This document shows, one piece after another, positions 44,961 through 53,039 of a DNA stretch of 64,000 nt. The notes beneath the pieces were generated by a model that saw only the letters and a program-made list of their open reading frames with translations, was not told the DNA's origin and ran no database searches. Both the position numbers and the translations under genes were made by a program. Source of the stretch: Ornithinimicrobium cerasi (GTDB lineage: Bacteria; Actinomycetota; Actinomycetes; Actinomycetales; Dermatophilaceae); contig NZ_QZMN01000011.1 in NCBI RefSeq assembly GCF_003702705.1, positions 82,592 to 146,591 of the forward strand. Reading direction: 5' to 3'. Every line of letters begins with the position of its first letter. Position 1 is the stretch's first letter.

Positions 44961-44982
44961 TTACCAAATCTTTACCAAAACT
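44961..44982. promoter_or_regulatory. 11-bp tandem direct repeat, response-regulator-like site
   Basis: TTACCAAATCT (44961-44971) is followed directly by TTACCAAAACT (44972-44982), matching at 10 of 11 positions. Spacing of one helical turn is typical of OmpR/PhoB-type response regulator boxes. The site lies about 75-95 bases upstream of the predicted peroxidase transcript start and about 157 bp before the pentapeptide gene. Which gene it controls, and the regulator, are unknown. Confidence 0.55.
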
Positions 44983-45138
44983 TGGGAGGCGAGCCCAGAC
45001 CATCCGGGGACGCGTGGCGACGTCGCGGCGGCCGCGGGGGGAGACTTCTCCCATGCACCGACTGCTGGACAGGAGCCCCGCAGGAGCGACGCACCGGGTC
45101 TGCCGCGCCCCCCGCAGCAGACCTCCGGAGGGGAGGCC

Positions 45139-45738
45139 GTGACGCCCCCCGAGCTCGTCGGCGCTCGCGTCGCCGACGAGGACTGGTACGGCGAGGAGCT
45201 GACCGACCGCGTGTGGCGCGGGTGCAGGTTCGTCGAGGTGGACCTCACTGAGGCCAGGACGCGCGGGTGCCGGTTCGAGGAGTGCACCTTCGACCGGTGC
45301 CGCCTGAACGCCTCCCGCCATCATGAGACGGCCTTCACCGCCTGCGCCTTCAGCTCCACGAGCTTCTTCGACGCCACGATGGAGGGGTGCCGGCTGGACG
45401 GCAGCAGCTTCGTCCGGTGCATCCTGCGGCCGTTGACCGTGGTGGGCGGGTCGTGGTGGGGCGTGACGATGGTCGGCGCCGAGCTCGAGGGGTTGTCGCT
45501 GGCGGGGCTGCGTCTGCAGGAGGCCGACCTCTCGGAGGCGGACCTGCGGGGCGTCGACCTGCGCGGGGCCGACCTGAGCGGGGCCACCCTGAGCTCGGCC
45601 CGCCTAGATCGAGCCGACCTGCGCCGGGCGGTCCTCGTCGGGGCGCAGCTACGGGACGTCTCGGTGCGCCGGACCCGGGTCGACCTCGCGGGTGCCCTCG
45701 CGCTCGCGGAATCGCTGGGTGCCGTGGTGGAGGAGTGA
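45139..45738 (+). CDS. Pentapeptide-repeat protein
   Basis: A 199-residue right-handed quadrilateral beta-helix protein. Five-residue units with central Leu/Phe occur in two blocks: about 30-95 (CRFEECTFDRC; FSSTSFFDATMEGCRLDGSSF) and about 120-170 (ADLSEADLRGVDLRGADLSGA). Cys-rich positions in the first block are common in this family. Such proteins include gyrase-protecting DNA mimics, but the charge pattern here does not settle that. The GTG start at 45139 follows GGAGGGGAGG. Confidence 0.9.
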   Translation: MTPPELVGARVADEDWYGEELTDRVWRGCRFVEVDLTEARTRGCRFEECTFDRCRLNASRHHETAFTACAFSSTSFFDATMEGCRLDGSSFVRCILRPLTVVGGSWWGVTMVGAELEGLSLAGLRLQEADLSEADLRGVDLRGADLSGATLSSARLDRADLRRAVLVGAQLRDVSVRRTRVDLAGALALAESLGAVVEE

Positions 45739-45739
45739 C

Positions 45740-46102
45740 CTAGATCGGCACGCCCTCCGCGTCGTCGAGGTCGTCACCGAGCTCCACCTCGCGCAGCGCG
45801 TCCGGGGTGGGGACGCCCTCCGGACCGCCCATCCGCACGACCTCGTCGTCGTAGGACAGCTCCGTGGGTGGCTCCTCCCCCAGGGCTTCCAAGGAGGCGC
45901 TCGCCTCCTGCTCGTAGGTGAGGGTCCCGCCAGACGCGTGGGGGTCGACCGCACCGTCCGGGCCGGATTGCCTGCCGGGGGCGTCCACGGCCTCCGGCGT
46001 CTCCTCCGGCTCGAACGTGCTCTCGCCCTTTCCCATCCCCACTCCGACACCCTCCTCGTTCAGATCCTCCGGGCTGATGGTCCCGTCCGGCTGACGGGTC
46101 AT
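45740..46102 (-). CDS. Acidic hypothetical protein
   Basis: A 120-residue acidic, low-complexity protein (RQPDGTISPEDLNEEGVG, FEPEETPEAVDAP, DALREVELGDDLDD). It faintly resembles small disordered actinobacterial proteins such as DUF5709, without enough to assign. ATG 46102 is preceded by GAGAGGAGC. It is convergent with the pentapeptide gene with a 1-bp gap. No domains, signals or membrane segments are seen. Confidence 0.7.
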   Translation of the reverse strand: MTRQPDGTISPEDLNEEGVGVGMGKGESTFEPEETPEAVDAPGRQSGPDGAVDPHASGGTLTYEQEASASLEALGEEPPTELSYDDEVVRMGGPEGVPTPDALREVELGDDLDDAEGVPI

Positions 46103-47054
46103 GACGCGCTCCTCTCGCTCGGGTGGTGCCCCCAGTCTGGACGGACACGAGCAGGCGCGTCCATCCGGAGGGGCGGCCCGTCCAGGGAGCCGGTATGCCC
46201 CGGTCAGGCGGACACCGACGGCCGCCCGAGGCTGACCTCCGACAGGGACCCGGGCGGCGAGCAGGCTGGTCAGCCACAGCGCGACAGGGCGCTGCCCAGG
46301 GAGCGCACGAGGGCTGCGACGGTCACGACCGCGATGCTCGACGGGGGGACGCGGACGAGCAGCCGGCCATCAAGGTCGTCGACGGCGCGGTCGAGGTGGT
46401 CTCGCCAGGTCGGTGGCAGACGTTCGGATGACCACGGACGGGCCAGGACCGGGAACGGACCTGCGGTTTCCGTTGTTCATTCCGAGCCATGGGCTGTGCC
46501 CGGCACTTCTCCACCAGCGGACGCCGCGGATCGGTGGCCTCATCTGTGTCCGGAGGGGGACTTGCTCACATGGGACACACACCCTCGACATCCAGATTAG
46601 TGCGTAATCGCAGGTCAGAGCGTTGCGACGCGTGGGGGGTTATGCGCCACGCCCGTGAGAGGACGGCTTGACCGCGGGGGGTGGACTCCCGACCAAGGGG
46701 TCCTGAGAGCGCCGGCCCTACCCCATGCCGTCCCCGGTCGCCGTCGTTGGCGCCCCATCCGTCCGGACCCGGTCGAGCACCCGCCCGGCACGAACAAGAC
46801 GACCTCCGCAGACGAAGTCAGCACCCCAGCGGCCACCCCTGCCCTCAGTCAGCCGCCACTCGAGGAAGGGTGGTCTGGCGGACGGGTCGGCAGCCGCCCA
46901 GGACGGCCGCATGGTCGTCCTCGCGCCACTCCCCCACGCGGCTGGCCGCTGTAGACCATCCACAGCTCGTGGAGCATCGCACCACCAGACGGTGAGTCGC
47001 TTCTACGGTGCTGGTGACCCTGTTCATCTGGGGCCGTGGGTGGACACTGCAGTG
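46103..47054. other. Long non-coding or degenerate stretch; boundary of the accessory region
   Basis: No convincing intact gene lies in these 950 bases. Around 46340-46431 (+) a short frame ending EVVSPGRWQTFG has strongly GC third positions and may be the tail of a lost gene. GATTAGTGCGTAATC near 46592 is a small palindrome. I found no tRNA, attachment site or transposase. The last copy of the octamer GGTATGCC in the window is at 46192, and the following 18 kb differ in gene character. Confidence 0.55.
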
Positions 47055-47555
47055 GTGAGTGTTCCTGAGCGTCCCTCAGTGGAGGACCAGCGTCCGCCTG
47101 CCTCGCTGCTCAGGGTCGTCAACCCCGTTCTGCGAACCATCTTGAGATCGCCTCTGCATCGGGCCGCCAGCACCGGATTGATGCTTCTGCATGTGAAGGG
47201 TCGCAAGTCGGGGCGCGTCTACGTCGTCCCGGTGGGGCGGCACGTGTACCAGGGGCAGCTGGTGGCTTTAGCCGGCGGTACCTGGCGCCGCAACCTGGCC
47301 GGCGGTGCGGACCTGGAGGTGACGCTGGACGGGCATCGACGTCCTGCACATGGGGAGCTCATCGAGGATCCCCGTGAGGTGGCCGAGATCTTCGAGGACC
47401 TCTTGGCCCAGATCGGACCGAAGCGCGCGAACAGGCTTGGGCTGAAACTCAACACCGACCGGGCTCCCACGACGACCGAACTGCAAGCCGCGCTGGTCGA
47501 CCGCAACGTCGTGCGTCTGACCTTCCTCGACTCCGGGGCGGCTGTCGGTCGCTGA
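47055..47555 (+). CDS. Nitroreductase-family deazaflavin (F420)-dependent oxidoreductase
   Basis: A 166-residue split-barrel protein of the Ddn/DUF385 type, which binds F420 and reduces quinones or xenobiotics. Recognisable are LMLLHVKGRKSGRVYVVPVG, the family cofactor strand, and ALAGGTWRRNLAGG. Start: GTG 47055, with GTG 47052 next to it as an alternative; the long frame upstream is non-coding in character. It stands alone at the left end of the accessory region. Confidence 0.85.
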   Translation: MSVPERPSVEDQRPPASLLRVVNPVLRTILRSPLHRAASTGLMLLHVKGRKSGRVYVVPVGRHVYQGQLVALAGGTWRRNLAGGADLEVTLDGHRRPAHGELIEDPREVAEIFEDLLAQIGPKRANRLGLKLNTDRAPTTTELQAALVDRNVVRLTFLDSGAAVGR

Positions 47556-47573
47556 CCCGGCAGGAACGAAGGG

Positions 47574-48399
47574 CTACGGGTTAGCGCCCCCTGCGTAGGC
47601 TTTGATGTCGGCGGTGAGAAGCCGGGCAAGGTCATCGCTCTTGCGTGTCGGACCCGTGTGCCCGGCACCGGTCAGGGACCGCAGATCGCTGGAGGGCAAG
47701 GCGTTGTCGAGCAGTTGCAGGCGACGTGCGAAGTGGGCCGGGGAGCGGGTCCCGCCGATGAGCAGGACGTGCTGTGTGATCGTCCGGTATTGCTCGAGGC
47801 GGTCACCCAGGCGTTCCAGTGCCTCCTGGTCGGCGATCTGGCCGGGGATGAGCCGCGTGCGGAACCGCGGCGATAGAGCGAGGACGCGTGCCAGCTTGGC
47901 CGCGGGCGCCGGTGCTCCGGCCATGTCGCGTAGGAAGATCTCCAGCGCCCGACCGGGACGGCCTGCCTCGATCGCACGACGCGCCGCCAGCGTCGAGCCC
48001 GGAGAAGCGAGCGGTAGTTCTGCCAGCTCTAGGGCTGGCTCGTAGACCGCCAGAGCATCGAAACACTCCGGAGCCGCGAGCGCGGCCTCCAGCGCCACCA
48101 CACCACCGGACTTGACCTTCGAGGTCGGAGGTTTCGTCCTTGACCTCCACCGCGCGCGACCGCCCAAGGTCCGCCTCGTAGCGGCGCCGCGTGAGGCGCA
48201 CCACCCGGCACGTGTCCGCCAGTTTCGCCGCCAGCCCGGCATATCCTCGCCCACCGTCCAGGCCAGCACCGGAGATGATCACGGTGGCGGGCCCGCTGCC
48301 CTCGTCGAAGGCCGAGACCGGGTAGCCATCAGCAGCCTCCACGGTCAATCTTCGGGGAGCCCGCGGTTCCGCTGTGCCCTCTCGACGCTGCCGGGCCAT
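47574..48399 (-). pseudogene. Broken alpha/beta hydrolase
   Basis: The N-terminal part (from ATG 48399; LTVEAADGYPVSAF, VIISGAGLDGG, ADTCRVVRLTRRRYEADLG) and the C-terminal part (SGGVVALEAALAAP, HVLLIGGTRSPAHFARRL, GAGHTGPT) are clearly one alpha/beta hydrolase read in two frames. They join near 48115. The nucleophile elbow, normally GHSxGG before SGGVVALEA, is missing, so a short deletion removed the serine and shifted frame. The catalytic His region survives. Non-functional as drawn. Confidence 0.8.
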
Positions 48400-48531
48400 G
48401 AGCGGACGCTAGCGGGAGCCCCGAGTCGCGGTGACGTGCTCGTCTCACGCGGCCGTGGCGGTGAAGTGTCTGACGAGTGTCCGGGTTAGTGGCGGTTCCC
48501 CCACGGACCCCCCTCGCAGACGCTGGACGAC

Positions 48532-49308
48532 ATGAGTACACAAACCAGAACCAGCCCTGCCCCGTCCGGCCCCATCGCCTCACCCTCGCTGGTGTCCACG
48601 GTGGCCCTGCACCTCCTGCCCGGCGTTGCCCTGGCAGCGATCTTCGTCCCGGTCGTGGCGCCGATGCGCGAGCTGGGAGTTCCACCGATCGCGACCTTCG
48701 CCCTTGCGGCGCTCGCCACGATCGTCCCGCTCGAGCTGGGCTACCTGCTCCTGCAGGGACGCCGCCGCACGGGCCGTTTGTCCCTGCAGGGCGTCGTGCT
48801 GAACCGACAACCATTGCCGGCGCGTACCTACGCCGTCTGGATCCCGGTCCTTTTCGTCGTGTCCGTCCTGCTGTTCAGCTCGATCTCCTCCTACACCAAG
48901 GACTGGATCAAGGATGGACTGTTCCCGTGGGTGCCAGTCTGGGTGGACGACCCATTCGGAGTGGCCGACCCCGGCCGCTACGGTGCCACCGCCCTCGTGC
49001 TCGCCTGGATCCTGGCCACCCTGGTCAACGGCATCGTCGCCCCTGTCGTGGAGGAGCTGTACTTCCGGGGTCACCTCCTCCCGCGGCTCGCTCGCCTCGG
49101 GGCGTGGGCGCCGTTCGTCAACAGCGCGCTCTTCGCGCTCTACCACTTCATCTCCCCGTGGCAGTTCCTCGCTCGCGCGCTGGGACTGCTGCCGCTGTTC
49201 TACTTCGTCTGGCGCCGCAGCAACCTCACGGTTGCCATCGTGGTGCACTGCTCTCTCAACCTGACCCTCTCCCTCACCGCCCTCCCCCTGGTGCTGAAGC
49301 TCCTGTGA
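48532..49308 (+). CDS. CPBP-family intramembrane metalloprotease
   Basis: A 258-residue polytopic protein of the CAAX-protease and bacteriocin-processing family. The EExxxR motif is in VEELYFRGHLLPR, the second motif in FALYHFISPWQF, and the third His/Asn in VHCSLNL. About seven membrane helices. Members cleave prenylated or peptide substrates in the membrane or modify bacteriocin immunity. ATG 48532 begins the protein. A second family member lies at 61671-62615. Confidence 0.9.
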   Translation: MSTQTRTSPAPSGPIASPSLVSTVALHLLPGVALAAIFVPVVAPMRELGVPPIATFALAALATIVPLELGYLLLQGRRRTGRLSLQGVVLNRQPLPARTYAVWIPVLFVVSVLLFSSISSYTKDWIKDGLFPWVPVWVDDPFGVADPGRYGATALVLAWILATLVNGIVAPVVEELYFRGHLLPRLARLGAWAPFVNSALFALYHFISPWQFLARALGLLPLFYFVWRRSNLTVAIVVHCSLNLTLSLTALPLVLKLL

Positions 49309-49620
49309 CGGGTGACGTCTCTCCTGCCAACCGAGGACCCGGGCCCGCAGGGGCCCGGGTCATCACCATCGTGCGTGCAGGCCCGCACCTCGTCCAGTTG
49401 GCGGCAAGGCGGCACGAGTAGGGAGTTTCAGGCAGCCGCTCCTGGAATCCGGACCGTCGGAGCCGCCGTGGTGCGACGGAACCGCCTCCACCCGGGCGGC
49501 TAGCTGATGGGGCTGTGTTGAGCGCGGGTGAATGCGTCGGTATCGGATCGTCCGGCCGTGCCGTGGGCTCGCAGGGTGGGGCCGCGCCTCGCTGTGGTGG
49601 TGGCAGTGGCCGGGTGCGCC
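49309..49620. other. Intergenic region after the CPBP gene
   Basis: Apart from the hairpin at 49336-49361, the 312 bases between the convergent CPBP and SDR genes show no recognisable gene or RNA. Confidence 0.5.
49336..49361. terminator. Terminator hairpin after the CPBP gene
   Basis: GACCCGGGCCC (49336-49346), a 4-base loop and the exact complement (49351-49361) form a perfect 11-bp stem 27 bp past the stop codon. No T-run. Confidence 0.75.
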
Positions 49621-50412
49621 TCAGTTCGATGCGAAGCCAACACCTGGTGATGGGCACAGCACGGAGCGATCGTGTTTACGAGGCCCGGTCCCTCCCCGCA
49701 GACCTTCCGCTGGGAGGACGGGGACCGGAACCTGGGGAAGGGAACCGTCGGGGAGACGCTCGGTGCGCGTCTTGATACCTGTTCGCCACTCGGTCGGCAC
49801 GACCAGGAACTGTCCCGCTCGAAGCGCGCGGAGCGCGCCCGCGGCTACTTCTTCGGCGTCCTGACCCACCTGGGACATCCCCGTACGGACCAGTCCGGGG
49901 CACAGCAGCGTGACGGAGACATTGGTGCCCCGCAGGCAGAGAGCGGTATGCTCGGCCAGCCCCAGGACGGCATGCTTGCTCACCCCGTAGGCCCCACCCT
50001 GGGGCCACGTGAGCAGACCGGCCAGCGATGCGGTGATCAACACACTCGATGGGTGTTCGGACTTCAGCAACCGTGGAAGGAACGCTCGTAAGCCGTTGAC
50101 GATGCCGAGCAGGTTCACCTGTAGGACGTGACTCCACTCCTCGTCGGCAACCTCCCACGGCGCTCCCACTGATGCCCCGACGACGCCGGCGTTGAGGCAC
50201 ACCGTTGTCGTCGGGTCGGACCTCCTCGCCAACGCCTCCATGGCATCCGTGTCGGTGACGTCCAGCAGATGGGCGACACCGCCCAGGGACGCGGCGAGGT
50301 CGTCCGTGGGAACTCGGTCTGCGGTGTGCACGACGTGACCGTCGGCCGCCAGCCCCTCGGCAAGGGCACGACCGATGCCTCCGGCGGCGCCAGTAACAAC
50401 TGCCACAGGCAT
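49621..50412 (-). CDS. Short-chain dehydrogenase/reductase
   Basis: A 263-residue classical SDR oxidoreductase. The nucleotide motif TGAAGGIG is at 7-14, NAG near the end of strand 4 (CLNAGVVG), the catalytic Ser in VLITASLAG, and YGVSK gives Tyr and Lys. The C-terminal 35 residues (after EWRTGIKTRTERL) read longer and more Pro/Gly-rich than family norms and may be read-through after a lost stop. It is divergent from the HTH-STAND regulator, whose target it probably is. Confidence 0.88.
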   Translation of the reverse strand: MPVAVVTGAAGGIGRALAEGLAADGHVVHTADRVPTDDLAASLGGVAHLLDVTDTDAMEALARRSDPTTTVCLNAGVVGASVGAPWEVADEEWSHVLQVNLLGIVNGLRAFLPRLLKSEHPSSVLITASLAGLLTWPQGGAYGVSKHAVLGLAEHTALCLRGTNVSVTLLCPGLVRTGMSQVGQDAEEVAAGALRALRAGQFLVVPTEWRTGIKTRTERLPDGSLPQVPVPVLPAEGLRGGTGPRKHDRSVLCPSPGVGFASN

Positions 50413-50612
50413 TTCCGGTTCCTTTCAGTCAGATCTGGTCGCGAGGATGGCGGCCTGCCTACGGATTCGAAGCGTCGTGCACCCCGCATGCTGATCCTGC
50501 GAGCCTGCCTCACTGCCGCGGATCCAGGACACCGCTGTGGGTCGGACACTGCCCGGACACTCACCCCGGTCGAAGCGGTCGTCCCGCAGCCGGCCGTTGC
50601 TAGCATCGCGTC

Positions 50613-52943
50613 ATGGACGGCGCCTCGGGCGGCGGCCCACCGACCTTCGCACAGCGGCTCCGGTCGTTGCGCGAGGCCGCATCGCTGTCTCAGGAGGCCC
50701 TCGCGGAGCGTGCTGGCATCTCCACAGACGCCGTCAGCTCGCTGGAGCGAGGCACCAGGACACATCCCTACCCGGCCACCGTGCGCGCCCTGGCAGATGC
50801 CCTCACGCTCAGCCCTGCCGAGCGGGCGGCCCTGACCGCGGCTGTGCCCTCACGTCACCGTCCGAGCGCCAGCGGCCGGTCCGCGCCCGCCGGGCCACGT
50901 GCCCAGGTGCCTGTTGCTCCGACGCCGCTGCTGGGGCGGGAGGACGACGTCGCTGCCCTGAGCCAGCTCCTCACGGATCCCGCCCAACGGCTGGTGACTC
51001 TGACCGGCATCGGTGGTATCGGCAAGTCCCGGCTTGCGGCTGCGGTCGCCGAGCGTCGCGCGGGACAGGACCGTGACGGCGTCGTGTTCGTGGCACTGGA
51101 TTCTGTACCGCACGAGTCGCTCATGCTCGCCGAGATCGGACTGGCGGCTGCTCTCCGGGGTCCGCATCTCACCAGCGGCGAAGAGGCCATCCCCACCGAC
51201 CTCACCGCGCTACAGGCCTTGCTGGTGCTCGACAACGTCGAGCACCTGACCGGCGCCGGACGGGTCGTGGCAGATCTCCTGTCCAAGTGCCCGGATCTGA
51301 CCGTGCTGGCGACAAGTCGAGTCCCGTTGCGTGTCCGCGGGGAGTTCGAGTACGCGGTCCCGCCCCTAGCCCTGCCCACAGTCTCGGACCCGGAGTCCTT
51401 GTCCGACTTCCCCGCAGCGGCGCTGCTCATCCAACGGGGCCGGGCTGTCCGCAAGGACTTCGCTCTCCGGCCGGACGACGTGGCCGCGGTCGTAGGCATC
51501 TGCCATCGTCTCGGCGGGATTCCGTTGGCCCTCGAGCTGGCGGCCGGAGGACTTCGAGCCTTCGACCCGCCTGAGCTCCTCACCAAGCTCGAGGAGGTCC
51601 TAGAACTGCCCGGGCCGCTCGACCTGCCTGCCCGGCAGCGCACCCTCCGTGCGGCGCTGGACTGGAGCTACGCACAACAGAGCGAAGCGGACCAGACGTC
51701 CTTCAGACAGTTGGGGGTCTTCGCGGGCGGCTTCTCGCTCCAGGCTGCCGAGACCGTCGTCGGCGCGACACCGGCTGCCGTGGACCGTCTCACCACCTAC
51801 TCGCTGTGCGCCCTGGCACGCACCGATCAGGGCCACTCCCGGTACGCGATGCTCCAACCGATCGCGCACTACGCCCGGTCCCTCCTGTCCGAAGACGAAT
51901 CGGAAGACGTGCACCGCGCCCATGGCGACTTCTTCGTCTCGCTCGCCGAGCGCGCGACGTCTGGATACCACGGCGACCACCAGGCCGACTGGATGCAGCA
52001 CCTCGATCGCGAGACCGCCAACATCTCCGCCGCATACGAGTGGGCAGTCCGCAGCGGTGCCGGAGACCTGGCCGGCAGGTTCGCCTCCGCCCTGTGGATG
52101 TACTGGTGGATGAGAGGCCAGCTGCGCTGGGCACGTCCCATGCTGGAGCGAACCCTTCGCCTCCCCATGACGGAGACCATCCGCGCGCGGACGCTGATCG
52201 CGGCAGGCGGCATCGCCGAACCCGGGGTCGACATACCCGCCGTCGAGGACCGCTACCGACAAGCCCTGGACCTCGCCGTCAAAGAAGGGGATCAGACGAC
52301 GGCGGCCAGCGCCTTGCTGGCCCTGGGAGCCATCGCGCTTGAAGCTCACCGCCTGGACACCGCTCAACAGCGGCTGGTGCGAGCACTGCAGACTGCCTCG
52401 AGGGCCGGCGACTCAGCTGAGTGGTACACCGGGCATGCGCACATCCTCCTCGGCGCGACACTGCGGTATCGAGGTGACCCACGCGCAGCCATCGACCAGG
52501 TCCGAGCCGCACTGGAGTCGGCGCGAGCCCGCGGTGACGGGGTCGCGACGACGATCGCGCTCTACAACCTGGGGCAGGCTGAACTGTCCCTGGGTCGACA
52601 CCAGGTCGCCGCGCGACATCTGCGCGAGGCGGTGCCCCTGTGCCTTGCGATCGACGATGCGCCCAACCTGGCGCTCATTCTGGACGCCCTCGCGGCCGCC
52701 GCTCTGACCACCGACCCCGAGCGCGCCGCGACCCTGCTGGGAGCCGCAGAGGCCATGCGGCACAGCGTGGGTTTCGCCGGGTATGGCTCCTACGCACCAG
52801 ACCGTGCCCGCAGAGACTGGGCCGCCGACCAGGCTCGTCAAACACTGGGTGAAAGCAGGTACCACGGCGCGGTGCAAGCCGGCCGCTCGCTCGACCTCCA
52901 CTCCGCAGCCGCGTTAGCCCTCGAACCGGTGTACCAGCACTGA
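50613..52943 (+). CDS. HTH-STAND ATPase transcriptional regulator
   Basis: A 776-residue protein. An XRE-type HTH occupies about 12-66 (LREAASLSQEALAERAGIS). A STAND/NB-ARC ATPase follows, with Walker A GIGGIGKS at 132-139 and Walker B LLVLDN at 203-208, then the sensor-like LTVLATSRVPLRV and the GIPLALELAAG motif. The C-terminal 350 residues are helical TPR-like repeats. Such proteins switch on neighbouring genes on ATP and ligand binding. It is divergent from the SDR gene, with 200 bp between the starts. Confidence 0.9.
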   Translation: MDGASGGGPPTFAQRLRSLREAASLSQEALAERAGISTDAVSSLERGTRTHPYPATVRALADALTLSPAERAALTAAVPSRHRPSASGRSAPAGPRAQVPVAPTPLLGREDDVAALSQLLTDPAQRLVTLTGIGGIGKSRLAAAVAERRAGQDRDGVVFVALDSVPHESLMLAEIGLAAALRGPHLTSGEEAIPTDLTALQALLVLDNVEHLTGAGRVVADLLSKCPDLTVLATSRVPLRVRGEFEYAVPPLALPTVSDPESLSDFPAAALLIQRGRAVRKDFALRPDDVAAVVGICHRLGGIPLALELAAGGLRAFDPPELLTKLEEVLELPGPLDLPARQRTLRAALDWSYAQQSEADQTSFRQLGVFAGGFSLQAAETVVGATPAAVDRLTTYSLCALARTDQGHSRYAMLQPIAHYARSLLSEDESEDVHRAHGDFFVSLAERATSGYHGDHQADWMQHLDRETANISAAYEWAVRSGAGDLAGRFASALWMYWWMRGQLRWARPMLERTLRLPMTETIRARTLIAAGGIAEPGVDIPAVEDRYRQALDLAVKEGDQTTAASALLALGAIALEAHRLDTAQQRLVRALQTASRAGDSAEWYTGHAHILLGATLRYRGDPRAAIDQVRAALESARARGDGVATTIALYNLGQAELSLGRHQVAARHLREAVPLCLAIDDAPNLALILDALAAAALTTDPERAATLLGAAEAMRHSVGFAGYGSYAPDRARRDWAADQARQTLGESRYHGAVQAGRSLDLHSAAALALEPVYQH

Positions 52944-53039
52944 GTCCTTCACAACAGCATCACCGCACCCTCAGCGACCGATCACCGGATTTCCCGCGTG
53001 TCGCTCGTGCCCAGTACGAGACGCGCCAACAGGGGTGCG

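Noticed and set aside
45692-46600. A 302-residue plus-strand frame over the acidic gene and the following gap
   Set aside because: Low-complexity composition, no motif, and it overlaps the pentapeptide-gene end and the better minus-strand frame.
46580-46740. Possible tRNA or attachment site at the start of the accessory region
   Set aside because: No T-loop GGTTCRA with matching acceptor stem was found, and there is no integrase in the window.
46725-47054. Upstream extension of the F420-type reductase to 46725
   Set aside because: The added 110 residues are Arg/Pro/Ser-rich without GC-biased third positions; the family starts near 47055.
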